Shown here: in pieces, positions 24,313 through 32,932 of the stretch
Layout of the letters: every line of letters starts with the position of its first letter
Numbering within the stretch: the first letter of the stretch is position 1
Assembly: GCF_012927045.1 (NCBI RefSeq)
Contig: NZ_JABBFW010000020.1
Span: forward strand, 32,860-96,859
DNA: 64,000 nucleotides
Source of the DNA: Azohydromonas caseinilytica
Lineage (GTDB): Bacteria; Pseudomonadota; Gammaproteobacteria; Burkholderiales; Burkholderiaceae_C
Direction: 5' to 3'
Translations under genes and position numbers: made by a program
Notes under the pieces: generated by a model
What the model was told of the DNA's origin: nothing
What the model saw: only the letters and a program-made list of their open reading frames with translations
Databases searched by the model: none

Positions 24313-24703
24313 GGTGTTCTTTGACGTGCAGAAGGGGTTCGGGCGGCAGCGCGATCAGCTCCAGCCGGTTGCCGAAAGGGTCCTCGGTGCTGGCGCGGCC
24401 CTCGTCGGCCAGCGCCCAGGCGTCCACCGGGTGGCCGCCGGCGCGCAGCCGCTCCAGCACCGCGGGCAGCTCGCGCAGGCGCAGCGCCAGGTGCGCCTGC
24501 GGCGCGACACCGGTGTAGCGGCCCTCGCTCAGGTCCCGGGTCAGGCCTTCGAGCCCGAAGCGCAGCACGCGCGCGGGTTCGGCCTGGGCGGTGTTGAGCT
24601 CGTGCAGGCCCAGCACGTCGCGGTAGAAGCGCCGCGCCTGCGCGGCGCCGCCGGGCGGCACGGGCAGCTGCACGTGGTCCAGGAAAGGGCGGCTTGGGAT
24701 CAT
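24284..24703 (-). CDS. VOC-superfamily (glyoxalase/dioxygenase-fold) protein in the ssuD position
   Basis: The 139-residue protein is one VOC module of two beta-alpha-beta-beta-beta repeats. FLDHVQLPVP opens with the first metal-ligand histidine (H10), ARRFYRDVLGLHEL is the typical helix, and DPFGNRLELIAL carries the C-terminal glutamate ligand. VOC enzymes are metal-dependent isomerases, extradiol dioxygenases or fosfomycin/bleomycin resistance proteins. It sits between ssuA and ssuC, exactly where ssuD is found in standard operons, and overlaps ssuC by 29 bp. A role in cleaving or detoxifying an imported organosulfur compound is an inference from context. The start at 24703 is the only ATG before the conserved opening. 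Confidence 0.85.
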   Translation of the reverse strand: MIPSRPFLDHVQLPVPPGGAAQARRFYRDVLGLHELNTAQAEPARVLRFGLEGLTRDLSEGRYTGVAPQAHLALRLRELPAVLERLRAGGHPVDAWALADEGRASTEDPFGNRLELIALPPEPLLHVKEHHVTQLRISL

Positions 24704-24729
24704 GGTCGCTCCGTACCCGGTGCGAGGTT

Positions 24730-25707
24730 TCAGAGCGCGCCGCGTGCCGCCACCGCATCCGCGATGCGGATGGGCTTCGGGATCAGCCTGAGCGCGTGAA
24801 AGGTGTCGGCGATGCGCTGCTGGCGCGCCACCACGTCGGGCGTGAGCGGCGCGACCTTGAACTCGTAGCGCTGGATGCTGGTCTTGACCACCTCGCGGTC
24901 CAGGCCCTGCAGCGGCGCGATCAGGGTGGCAGCCTCGTCCACGTGGCTCTTGAGCCATTGGCCGCGTTCCACCAGGTCCTCGAACAGCGCCTGGATCACC
25001 TTGGGGTTGTGCTCCACGAACTTGCGCTCGGCCAGGTAGAAGTTGAAGTTGTCCACCACGCCGCGACCGTCGGCCAGGCTGCGCGCGCCGATCTGCTTCT
25101 CGGCGGCGGCCAGGAACGGGTCCCAGATCACCCAGGCGTCCACCGCGCCGCGCTCGAAGGCGGCGCGCGCGTCGGCCGGGGCCAGGAACACCGGCTGGAT
25201 GTCGCTGTACTTCAGGCCGTGCTTCTCCAGCACCTTGACCAGCAGGTAGTGCACGTTGGAGCCCTTGTTGAGCGCCACCCTGCGCCCGCGCAGCTCGGCC
25301 ACGCTCTTGATGGGCGAGTCCTTGGGCACGACCAGCGCCTCGGCCGTGGGCGAGGCCGGGTCGTTGCCGATGTAGATGAAGTTGGCGCCGGCGGCCTGGG
25401 CGAAGATGGGCGGCGCCTCGCCCACGTAGCCCACGTCCACCGAGCCCACGTTCAGGCCTTCGAGCAGCTGCGGACCGGCCGGGAACTCCACCCACTGCAC
25501 GCCCGCGCCCAGCGCGGCCAGGCGCTTCTCCAGCGTGCCCTGCGCCTTCTGCAGCACGAACAGGCTGGCGGACTTCTGGTAGCCCACGCGCAGCGTGACG
25601 GCAGGTTGCGCGCGCAGCCACTTGGGGTTCATGCCCAGCACCAGGGCGGCGAGGGCGCCGCGCTGCAGGATGCGGCGTCGATGGGAGGACTTGAGTTCGG
25701 GAAGCAT
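24730..25707 (-). CDS. ssuA: Aliphatic sulfonate-binding periplasmic protein SsuA
   Basis: The 325-residue protein has an export signal with basic residues at about 9-15 (HRRRILQRG) and a hydrophobic core; cleavage is likely near residue 33. The mature domain shows SsuA-family blocks: LRVGYQKSASLFVLQ, GPQLLEGLNVGSVDVGYVGEAPPIFAQAAG, VALNKGSNVHYLLVKVLEKHGL and AVDAWVIWDPFLAAAEKQ. It captures alkanesulfonates for SsuBC. It is the second gene of the leftward ssu operon, 104 bp after ssuE and 26 bp before the VOC gene. Confidence 0.93.
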   Translation of the reverse strand: MLPELKSSHRRRILQRGALAALVLGMNPKWLRAQPAVTLRVGYQKSASLFVLQKAQGTLEKRLAALGAGVQWVEFPAGPQLLEGLNVGSVDVGYVGEAPPIFAQAAGANFIYIGNDPASPTAEALVVPKDSPIKSVAELRGRRVALNKGSNVHYLLVKVLEKHGLKYSDIQPVFLAPADARAAFERGAVDAWVIWDPFLAAAEKQIGARSLADGRGVVDNFNFYLAERKFVEHNPKVIQALFEDLVERGQWLKSHVDEAATLIAPLQGLDREVVKTSIQRYEFKVAPLTPDVVARQQRIADTFHALRLIPKPIRIADAVAARGAL

Positions 25708-25811
25708 GGTCGGGTCCTGGGAGTTATGAGGGTGTGGCGCCGCGGCCGCCGGGCCGCGGGCGGGGAAGAGGGGCGTGGGCGCGGCGAGGCGCCTTCAGGG
25801 GCAGGCGAGGC

Positions 25812-26372
25812 TCAACAGGACGCCACGCTCGCCGGCTCGGCCCGGCGCTGCGCCGCCGCTTCCAGCAAGGGGCCCAGCGAGCGGGTGAGGCGGGCAACGA
25901 TCTCCGCGTCGGGCACGTAGCCCAGGTCGGGGTGCTTCTGGAACTGGCCGTCGGTGGCGAACACGGCATCGAGCACCTGGCGCGCGCCCAGGGCGTGCAA
26001 CACCGGGCGCAGGGCGTAGTCCAGCGCCAGCAGGTGCGCCAGGCTGCCGCCGGTGGCCAGCGGCAGCACCTGCTTGCCGCGCAGGCCGTCCTGCGGCAGC
26101 AGGTCCAGGAACACCTTGAGCAGGCCGCTGTAGGCCGCCTTGTAGATGGGCGTGGATAGCAGCACCACGTCGGCCTGCGCCACGCGCTGCAGCGCGTCCT
26201 GCAGACCGGGGTGGGCGAAGTCCGCCTGCAGCAGCGCCGTGGCCGGCAGCTCGCGCAGCGCGATGGAGTGGATGGATCGGGCGCTCGCCGCCAGCTGCAC
26301 TTCACACCAGCGCAGCAGCGACGCCGAGCGTGAAGAGGCGCTGGGACTTCCGGAGAGGGTGACGATGTTCAT
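25812..26372 (-). CDS. ssuE: NAD(P)H-dependent FMN reductase SsuE
   Basis: The 186-residue flavodoxin-fold protein begins MNIVTLSGSPSASSRSASLL, the phosphate-binding loop of SsuE/MsuE. It continues with VVLLSTPIYKAAYSGLLKVF and VLPLATGGSLAHLLALDYALRP, all diagnostic of SsuE. It reduces FMN for a two-component flavin monooxygenase, normally SsuD, which is not encoded in this window. The ATG at 26372 is used because the P-loop must follow directly. It is the first gene of the ssu operon and is divergent from soeA. Confidence 0.93.
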   Translation of the reverse strand: MNIVTLSGSPSASSRSASLLRWCEVQLAASARSIHSIALRELPATALLQADFAHPGLQDALQRVAQADVVLLSTPIYKAAYSGLLKVFLDLLPQDGLRGKQVLPLATGGSLAHLLALDYALRPVLHALGARQVLDAVFATDGQFQKHPDLGYVPDAEIVARLTRSLGPLLEAAAQRRAEPASVASC

Positions 26373-26440
26373 GGGCTGCACGATAGGCAGCACCGCTGCA
26401 ACGCGGAACGAATGAGTGCGGCTATGGATATCCGCGAGCT

Positions 26441-26551
26441 GCATATGAAGCCCCCCGGGGCAGCGTCCGGGCATGGCGCGCAGGCTGCGTTGCGGACGCA
26501 ATCACTTGAAGCCGGCAAGGCTGCCCGGCGCGCTTTTACTGCTTGCATATG
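26441..26551. promoter_or_regulatory. Repeated GCATATG motifs between ssuE and soeA
   Basis: GCATATG occurs at 26441-26447 and again at 26545-26551 within the 284-bp divergent region. The similar GCATATT occurs twice in the AT-rich stretch upstream of the cysB-like gene (15801 and 15849). The recurrence in an otherwise GC-rich sequence suggests binding sites for one regulator, plausibly the CysB-type protein. This is inference from motif sharing. Confidence 0.35.
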
Positions 26552-26656
26552 CGCATCCGTGATTTGCGCCGCGCCAGGCCAGCTTCCTACGATGGCCTGC
26601 CCCGCCGCGCGGCGCCCTTACGGGCAGCGCGTGGCGGTGTTCACAAGGAGAGCCGG

Positions 26657-29572
26657 TTGAACGATCCCGCCTGTGCCGCCGTACCGCACGCGCCCGAAGA
26701 TCCCCTCGCTTCTTCCGAGATCAGGACGACCACCTGCTGCATGTGCGCCTGCCGTTGCGGCATCCGCGTGCACCTGCGCGACGGGCGGCCGCTCTACATC
26801 GACGGCAATCCCCGACACCCCTTGAACCGGGGCGTGATCTGCGCCAAGGGCAGCGCCGGTCTCATGAAGCAGTTCTCGCCGGCCCGGCTGACGCAGCCGC
26901 TGCGGCGCAAGGCCGGCGCGGAGCGCGGCGCCGGCGAGTTTGAGCCCATTTCATGGGACGAGGCGTTGGCGCTGCTCACCGAGCGGCTGGGCCGCATCCG
27001 GCGCACCGACCCCAAGCAGTTCGCCTTCTTCACCGGGCGCGACCAGATGCAGGCATTGACTGCCCTGTTCGCGCGCCAGTTCGGCACGCCCAACTACGCC
27101 GCGCATGGCGGGCTGTGCTCGGTGAACATGGCGGCGGGCATGATCTACAGCATTGGCGGCAGCTTCTGGGAGTTCGGCGGGCCGGACCTGGAACGCGCCC
27201 GGCTGTTTGTGATGATCGGCACCGCCGAGGACCATCACAGCAACCCGCTGAAGATCGCGCTGGGGCGTTTCCGTCAGCGCGGCGGGCGCTTCATCGCCAT
27301 CAACCCGGTGCGCAGCGGCTATGCCGCCATCGCCGATGAGTGGATTCCCATTCGCCCAGGCAGCGACGGCGCGCTGTTCATGGCGCTGCTGCACGAGCTG
27401 CTGGGCGCGGAGCTGATCGACCGCGCCTTCTTACAGCGCTGCACCAACGCGCCGCAGCTGGTGGTGCTGGACGAGGGCGAGCGCGAGGGGCTGTTCGCCT
27501 TCGACCCCGCGGCCGGCCGGGCGCCGGACGGGCGCCATCCACACAACAAGCTGGCCTGGGACAAGCTCACTCAGAGCGTGGTGGCCGCGTACCCGCAAGG
27601 CGTCGAGGCCGCGCGCGACCTGGCGCTGGAAGGGCATTTCAATCTGCCCGACGGCACGCGCGTGGCGCCCTCGTTCCAGCTGCTGCGCGAGCGCGTGGCG
27701 GACACCACGCCGGAATGGGCGGAAGCGCTTACCGGCATCCCGGCGGCGCGCATCCGCCGCCTGGCGCGCGAGTTGGGCCAGACCGCGTTGATGCACGACG
27801 ACAGCCTGCCCATTCCCTGGACCGACGCCTGGGGCCACGCGCATGCCGGCGTGCCGCTGCGGCCGGTGGCCTTCCATGCCATGCGCGGGCTGGCGGCGCA
27901 TTCCAACGGCTTCCAGACCGTGCGCGCGCTGTCGGTGCTGATGAGCGTGCTGGGCACCATCGACGCGCCCGGCGGCTTCAGGCACAAGGCGCCGTACCCG
28001 CGCCACATCGTGCCCAACTACCGGGCCTTCAACGACCCGGACAAGCTCAAGCCCGACACGCCGCTTGACGCGCAGCCGCTGGGCTTTCCGGCCAGCCCCG
28101 AGGAGCTGGCGGTGCAGGCCGACGGCACGCCGCTGCGCATCGACCATGCCTTCTCCTGGGCCTACCCGCTGGCGGTGCACGGGCTGATGCACAACGTCAT
28201 CGCCAACGCCGCGCGCGGCGATCCCTACCGCATCGACACGCTGCTGATCTACATGGCCAACATGGCCTGGAACTCCAGCATGGACCCGCTGGCGGTGCGC
28301 GAAGCGCTCAATGCCCGGGACGAGCACGGCGAGCACAAGATCCCCTTCGTCGTGGTCTGCGATGCTTTCCAGAGCGAGACCGTGGCCTACGCCGACCTGG
28401 TGCTGCCCGACACGACGTACCTGGAGCGCCACGACGCGATGAGCCTGCTCGATAGGCCCATCTCCGAGTTCGACGGGCCCATGGACTCGGTGCGCGTGCC
28501 GGTGCTGCCGCCCATGGGCCAGTGCCGGCCGTTCCAGGACGTGCTGGTGGAGCTGGCCTCGCGGCTGCGCTTCCCGGCTTTCACCCACGCCGACGGCACG
28601 CGCAAGTACGCCGATTACGCGGACTTCGTTGTGCGCTACGAGCACCAGCCGGGCATCGGCTTCCTGATGGGCTGGCGCGGCGAGCAGGGGAACGAGTTGC
28701 GCGGCGCGCCCAACCCGAAGCAGTGGGAGGCTTACGCGCGCAACGACTGCGTGTTCCACCACCGCCTGCCCGAGGGCCTGCAGTACCGGCGCAACTGGAA
28801 CCGCGCCTACCTGGACTTCGCCAAGGCCATGGGCTGGCGCCAGCGCGACTGCCCGATCCAGCTCTCCGTTTACGCCGACACGCTGCAGACCTTCCGCCTG
28901 GCCGCGCAGGGCAAGCGCCCGGGGCGCCAGCCGCCTGAAGCGTTGCGCGAGCGCGTGGTGGCCTGGTTCGACCCGCTGCCGTTCTGGGCGCCGCCGCTGG
29001 AGGACGGCGTGACCGACGCGCAGGCCTATCCGCTGCATGCCGTGACGCAGCGGCCGATGGCCATGTACCACTCCTGGGACTCGCAGAACGCCTGGCTGCG
29101 CCAGCTGCACAGCCACAACGCGCTGCACGTGCACCCGGCCACGGCGCGCGCCGCCGGGGTGGAGGATGGCGCGATGTGCTGGGTGGAGAGCCGCTGGGGG
29201 CGGGTGCGATGTCGCATCCGCTGCAGCGAGGCCGTGGAGCCGGGCACGGTCTGGACCTGGAACGCCATCGGCAAGGCGCCCGGCGCCTGGCAACTGCCCG
29301 CGGAGGCCGACGAGAGCCGCAAGGGTTTCCTGCTGAACCACCTGCTCAGCGCCACGCTGCCTTGGGGCGAGGGCCACATTGCCAATGCCGACCCGGTCAC
29401 GGGCCAGGCGGGCTGGTACGACGTGCGGGTGCGACTGCGCCCCTGCGAGCCCGGCGAGCCGGATGAGCCCTTCCCGCGGGTGGAGACCGTGCCGGCGCCG
29501 CCGGGCGTGCTGGGCATCGGCGCCGCACTGCGGCTGGTGGTGGCGCGGCTGACGGGCGGGAGGCGGTCATGA
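26657..29572 (+). CDS. soeA: Molybdopterin oxidoreductase, sulfite dehydrogenase catalytic subunit SoeA
   Basis: The 971-residue protein of the DMSO-reductase family begins at TTG 26657, chosen because a perfect AAGGAG lies six bases upstream. C27, C30, C34 and C62 bind a [4Fe-4S] cluster (CCMCACRCG, then GVICAKG). C154 in GGLCSVN is the likely molybdenum ligand, as in PsrA/PhsA-type enzymes. The C-terminal molybdopterin-binding domain (about residues 790-920) contains the HSWDSQNAWLRQLH segment. There is no Tat signal, so it should be cytoplasmic, like the SoeA of Allochromatium. SoeABC oxidises sulfite to sulfate and passes electrons to quinone. Divergence from the ssu operon, whose pathway releases sulfite, supports this over thiosulfate or polysulfide reductase, but the substrate remains an inference. 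Confidence 0.82.
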   Translation: MNDPACAAVPHAPEDPLASSEIRTTTCCMCACRCGIRVHLRDGRPLYIDGNPRHPLNRGVICAKGSAGLMKQFSPARLTQPLRRKAGAERGAGEFEPISWDEALALLTERLGRIRRTDPKQFAFFTGRDQMQALTALFARQFGTPNYAAHGGLCSVNMAAGMIYSIGGSFWEFGGPDLERARLFVMIGTAEDHHSNPLKIALGRFRQRGGRFIAINPVRSGYAAIADEWIPIRPGSDGALFMALLHELLGAELIDRAFLQRCTNAPQLVVLDEGEREGLFAFDPAAGRAPDGRHPHNKLAWDKLTQSVVAAYPQGVEAARDLALEGHFNLPDGTRVAPSFQLLRERVADTTPEWAEALTGIPAARIRRLARELGQTALMHDDSLPIPWTDAWGHAHAGVPLRPVAFHAMRGLAAHSNGFQTVRALSVLMSVLGTIDAPGGFRHKAPYPRHIVPNYRAFNDPDKLKPDTPLDAQPLGFPASPEELAVQADGTPLRIDHAFSWAYPLAVHGLMHNVIANAARGDPYRIDTLLIYMANMAWNSSMDPLAVREALNARDEHGEHKIPFVVVCDAFQSETVAYADLVLPDTTYLERHDAMSLLDRPISEFDGPMDSVRVPVLPPMGQCRPFQDVLVELASRLRFPAFTHADGTRKYADYADFVVRYEHQPGIGFLMGWRGEQGNELRGAPNPKQWEAYARNDCVFHHRLPEGLQYRRNWNRAYLDFAKAMGWRQRDCPIQLSVYADTLQTFRLAAQGKRPGRQPPEALRERVVAWFDPLPFWAPPLEDGVTDAQAYPLHAVTQRPMAMYHSWDSQNAWLRQLHSHNALHVHPATARAAGVEDGAMCWVESRWGRVRCRIRCSEAVEPGTVWTWNAIGKAPGAWQLPAEADESRKGFLLNHLLSATLPWGEGHIANADPVTGQAGWYDVRVRLRPCEPGEPDEPFPRVETVPAPPGVLGIGAALRLVVARLTGGRRS

Positions 29573-30372
29573 AGCTGGGCCTGGCGCTCGAAAGCTGGTG
29601 GTCGGGGCTGTGGCGGGAGAGCGGCGAGGCGCCGCGGCAGCCCCTGGCGCGGCCCGTCGCGGCGGAGCCGCAGAAGTCCGGGGCCGCCGCCCGGAGTGAC
29701 ACCCTGGCGCGCCAGCTGGCGCTGGTGATCGACCTGGACGCGTGCGTGGGTTGCCAAGCTTGCGTGGTGTCGTGCAAGCAGTGGAACAGCAGCGGCAGCG
29801 CCGGGCTGCCGCCCGATCCCGGCGCCTGGGAGGCCTCGCCGCACGGCACCTTCTTCAACCGCGTGCAGACCTGGGAGGCGGGCCGCTTCCCGCACACGCA
29901 GACGCTGCACCTGCCCAAGAGCTGCCTGCATTGCCAGGACCCGCCCTGCGTGCCGGTGTGTCCGACCGGCGCAAGCACCAAGCGCGCCGAGGACGGCATC
30001 GTGCTCATCGATGCGGACAAGTGCATCGGCTGCAAGTACTGCAGCTGGGCTTGCCCTTACGGCGCGCGCGAGTACGACGAGGCGCGCGGCGTGATGACCA
30101 AGTGCACGCTGTGCGTGGACCGCATCCATGACACGCAGCTGCCGGCGGAGGACCGCCAGCCCGCCTGTGTGAAGGCCTGCCCGACCGGGGCGCGGCTGTT
30201 CGGCGACGTCAACGATCCGGGTTCCGAGGTGTCGCGCGCCGTGGCCAAGCGCGGCGGCTACGCGCTGATGCCGGAATGGGACACCCGGCCCGCCAACCGC
30301 TACCTGCCGCGGCGCGGCCCGGCTGCCGCCGGCGAGGCCAGCCAGCCCGAGGGCGAGGAGGGCGCTGAATGA
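29569..30372 (+). CDS. soeB: Four-cluster ferredoxin-like subunit SoeB
   Basis: The 267-residue protein is the electron-transfer subunit of the complex. Four cysteine groups are visible: DACVGCQACVVSCKQ, CLHCQDPPCVPVCPTG, DKCIGCKYCSWACPYG and KCTLCVDR paired with ACVKACPTG, consistent with four [4Fe-4S] clusters as in DmsB/PsrB/SoeB. A 45-residue N-terminal extension precedes the first cluster. The ATG overlaps the soeA stop (ATGA), and its own stop overlaps the soeC start, so the three genes are translationally coupled. It would relay electrons from the molybdenum site to the membrane subunit. Confidence 0.9.
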   Translation: MKLGLALESWWSGLWRESGEAPRQPLARPVAAEPQKSGAAARSDTLARQLALVIDLDACVGCQACVVSCKQWNSSGSAGLPPDPGAWEASPHGTFFNRVQTWEAGRFPHTQTLHLPKSCLHCQDPPCVPVCPTGASTKRAEDGIVLIDADKCIGCKYCSWACPYGAREYDEARGVMTKCTLCVDRIHDTQLPAEDRQPACVKACPTGARLFGDVNDPGSEVSRAVAKRGGYALMPEWDTRPANRYLPRRGPAAAGEASQPEGEEGAE

Positions 30373-31307
30373 ACCCGTCCTTCGCCATCGTGCTGTTCAC
30401 CACGCTGGCCGGGAGCGCCCAGGGGTTGAGTGTGGCGCTGGCGTTCGCGGCGCTGGCCGGCGTGGCGCCGGCGCCGGGCGTGCTGCTGCTCGCGCTCGGG
30501 GTGGCGCAAGCGCTGCTGCTGGTCGCGCTGGCTTCGGCCTTCGCGCACCTGGGCCGCCCGGAGCGGGCCTGGCGCGCGGCGGCGATGTGGCGCACGTCGT
30601 GGATGTCGCGCGAGGTCATCGTGTTGCCCGCCTTCATGGCCGCCGTGGCGGGCTGGGCGTTGGCAGTGTGGTGCCAGGCGCCGGCCGGTGCGCAGGCGCT
30701 GCTGGCGGCGGGGGTGCTGGCCCTGGCGGCGCTGCTGTGGCTGTGCACGGGGATGATCTATGCCTGCCTGCGCATGGTGCGGGAGTGGGCGCATCCGCTG
30801 ACGGTGCTGAACTACGCGCTGATGGGCCTGTGCTCCGGCGCGGTGCTGGCCGGGGCGCTGGCGGCAGCCGCGGGCGAGGGCGCCTTCGCCAGGCGCCTGC
30901 AGCCCTGGGCGCTGGCCCTGACGCTGCTGGCCTGGGCCGGGCGGGCGCTGGCGCTGCGGCGCAATGCGGCGCTGGTGCCGCGCTCCACGCCGCAGTCCGC
31001 CACGGGGCTGCGCGGCGTGCGCGTGGTGCAGCTGTCCAGGGGCTTCACCGGCGGCAGCCACAACACGCGGGAGTTCTTCCATGGCGCTTCGCCTTGGGCC
31101 GTGCGGCAGGTGAAACCGCTGTTCCTGATGCTGGCCTTCAAGCTGCCCGCGCTGCTGCTGGCGCTGCCGTGGATAGGTGTGTGGGACAGCACCTGGATCT
31201 GGGGGCTGGCTGTGCTGCTGCAGACCCTGGGGCTGCTGGCCGAGCGCTGGTTCTTCTTCGCCCACGTGCGCCACCCGCAGAACCTGTACTACCAGGCGGT
31301 GGCCTGA
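30369..31307 (+). CDS. soeC: DmsC-type membrane anchor and quinone-reducing subunit SoeC
   Basis: The 312-residue protein has about eight transmembrane helices. It contains the DmsC-family landmark AHLGRPERAWRA (about residues 58-69) followed by WRTSWMSREVI. DmsC-type anchors hold the catalytic dimer to the inner membrane and exchange electrons with the quinone pool. It is the last gene of soeABC and is followed eight bases after its stop by a strong hairpin. The SoeABC assignment rests on subunit types and on the sulfonate context. Confidence 0.88.
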   Translation: MNPSFAIVLFTTLAGSAQGLSVALAFAALAGVAPAPGVLLLALGVAQALLLVALASAFAHLGRPERAWRAAAMWRTSWMSREVIVLPAFMAAVAGWALAVWCQAPAGAQALLAAGVLALAALLWLCTGMIYACLRMVREWAHPLTVLNYALMGLCSGAVLAGALAAAAGEGAFARRLQPWALALTLLAWAGRALALRRNAALVPRSTPQSATGLRGVRVVQLSRGFTGGSHNTREFFHGASPWAVRQVKPLFLMLAFKLPALLLALPWIGVWDSTWIWGLAVLLQTLGLLAERWFFFAHVRHPQNLYYQAVA

Positions 31308-31315
31308 GCCCGTGC

Positions 31316-31349
31316 CGCGGCGAGCTCCCCGATGGCGGAGCTTGCCGCG
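31316..31349 (+). terminator. Hairpin terminator after soeABC
   Basis: CGCGGCGAGCTCC (31316-31328) pairs with GGAGCTTGCCGCG (31337-31349) over 13 bp with one G-T pair and an eight-base loop. It begins eight bases after the soeC stop. No U-run follows, as is common in very GC-rich genomes. Confidence 0.65.
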
Positions 31350-31468
31350 CCGCGCCTGCGCGCGGGGCTCAAACGTGGGGTCCACAGGAGCCGGTACAGC
31401 CGGGATAGTTGAAGAAGACAACGATCAGCACTCGTGCCTGATCCTGTCCGGGTGCCTGTCAGGGGAGA

Positions 31469-31485
31469 CTGGCCGCAACGCAGCC
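31469..31485 (+). promoter_or_regulatory. Motif upstream of fapF shared with the fap operon control region
   Basis: CTGGCCGCAACGCAGCC lies 92 bp before the fapF start. The same sequence with two changes (CTGGCCGCAACAAAGCC) occurs on the opposite strand at 37286-37302, upstream of the leftward fap operon. The GG and GC pairs are ten bases apart, the spacing of a sigma-54 -24/-12 promoter, but the -12 half is a poor match. It may instead be an activator site. Confidence 0.4.
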
Positions 31486-31576
31486 TGTCAACGGCCAGGG
31501 GCCGGGTTCCTGGCGAGCGGCTGCGCGGGCCCTTCACCTCAGCGGCACCCCTTCAGCAAATCACCAAGGGAAGTCG

Positions 31577-32863
31577 ATGACCAAGCCGCGTATCGCGCAA
31601 TTGTCGTGGCCTGCCGTGTCGCTCTGCCTGCTGGCCGGTGCGGCCGCCTCGGCCGGCGAGCCGGAGGGCGAGGCCCAGTCCAGGCTGGACGCGCTGCAGC
31701 GCCAGATCAACCAGCAAATGGAGCAGCTGCAGGTGCTGCAACGGACCATGGCCCAGGAGCAGCGCCGCCTCAACGAGATCAAGGAGGCGCTGGGCCTCAC
31801 GGCGCTGGACGCCCAGCGCGGTGCCGGGACGGCGGCCGGTGCCGCGCAGCCCCAGCAGACGGCCCAGGCCGCGCAGGCCCAGCCCGCCGAGCCCGTGGGC
31901 CAGGCGCCGCAGGCCGACAACCGTGCCGCCCAGGTGGCGCAGATCTTCGAGCAACCGGGCGTGCTCACCCCACGCGGCAAGATGGTGCTGGAGCCCTCGC
32001 TGCAGTACGCCTACTCATCGAACAACCGCGTGGCGCTGGTGGGCTACACCATCATCCCGGCCATCACCATCGGCGTGATCGACGTGCGCGAGGTCAAGCG
32101 CAGCACCTTCACCGCGGCGCTCACCGGGCGCTACGGCATCACCAACCGGCTGGAGCTGGAGGCGCGCGTGCCCTACACCTACCGCACCGACGACAGCATC
32201 GTCAGCGAGATCACGCCGCGCACCGAAAGCCTGCCCTTCAGCGCCTCGGGCCACGGCATCGGCGACGTCGAGCTCACCGCGCGATACCAGCTTACCGACG
32301 GCGGGGTCAACAAGCCCTACTACATCGGCAGCCTGCGCTACAAGTCGCGCACCGGCAAGGACCCCTTCGAGGTCGTCACCACGCCGGGCCAGACCCGCTA
32401 CTTCTCCGGCTACCAGAACGAGCTGCCCACGGGCTCGGGCTTCCATGGCCTGCAGCCCGCGCTCACCGTGCTGTACCCGTCCGATCCGGCGGTCTTCTTC
32501 GGCTCGATCAGCTACCTCTACAGCCTCCCGCGCAACAACATCACGGCCCACTACAGCGACGGGCCGGTGATGATCGACCGTGTCGCTCCGGGCGGCGTGT
32601 TCGGCTTCAACTTCGGCATGGGCTTGGCGCTCAACGAGAAGTCGTCGTTCAGCCTGGGCTATGACCACAGCTCGGTGGGCCGGACCAAGACCACGGTGGG
32701 CGGCGTGACCAGCGAATCGCTGCGCACGCAGCTCGGCACGCTGATACTGGGCTACTCGTACCGGCTCAGCCCGGAGCGCAGCCTCAACGTTTCGCTCGGT
32801 GTGGGCGTCACGCGCGACACGCCGGACGTCACTCTGACGGTGCGCATGCCGATGACCTTCTGA
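31577..32863 (+). CDS. fapF: FapF-like outer-membrane beta-barrel amyloid exporter
   Basis: The 428-residue protein has a signal peptide (about residues 1-26, ASA-GE), then a helical heptad-rich coiled coil (about 30-75, LDALQRQINQQMEQLQVLQR), an Ala/Gln-rich linker (about 80-125) and a C-terminal beta-barrel (about 130-428). The barrel has alternating strands ending in TVRMPMTF, with a C-terminal phenylalanine typical of outer-membrane proteins. FapF of Pseudomonas is a trimeric barrel with an N-terminal coiled coil and helical plug that exports FapB, FapC and FapE subunits. The neighbouring C39 peptidase and FapE/FapA-like genes support the same role here. It is convergent with the fap operon, not part of it, so it has its own promoter. 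A phenol-degradation MetA-like transporter is the fallback annotation. Confidence 0.75.
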   Translation: MTKPRIAQLSWPAVSLCLLAGAAASAGEPEGEAQSRLDALQRQINQQMEQLQVLQRTMAQEQRRLNEIKEALGLTALDAQRGAGTAAGAAQPQQTAQAAQAQPAEPVGQAPQADNRAAQVAQIFEQPGVLTPRGKMVLEPSLQYAYSSNNRVALVGYTIIPAITIGVIDVREVKRSTFTAALTGRYGITNRLELEARVPYTYRTDDSIVSEITPRTESLPFSASGHGIGDVELTARYQLTDGGVNKPYYIGSLRYKSRTGKDPFEVVTTPGQTRYFSGYQNELPTGSGFHGLQPALTVLYPSDPAVFFGSISYLYSLPRNNITAHYSDGPVMIDRVAPGGVFGFNFGMGLALNEKSSFSLGYDHSSVGRTKTTVGGVTSESLRTQLGTLILGYSYRLSPERSLNVSLGVGVTRDTPDVTLTVRMPMTF

Positions 32864-32868
32864 ACGAG

Positions 32869-32891
32869 CGGTCGGGCCCGAGGCCCGACCG
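32869..32891. terminator. Bidirectional hairpin between convergent fapF and fapE
   Basis: CGGTCGGGCC (32869-32878) and GGCCCGACCG (32882-32891) form a perfect 10-bp stem with a three-base loop. It starts six bases after the fapF stop and lies between convergent genes, so it can serve both. No poly-U tract is present. Confidence 0.7.
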
Positions 32892-32932
32892 TCGTGTGGC
32901 GCGCCGGCGCGCTGCAGACTTGGCCCGCGGCT

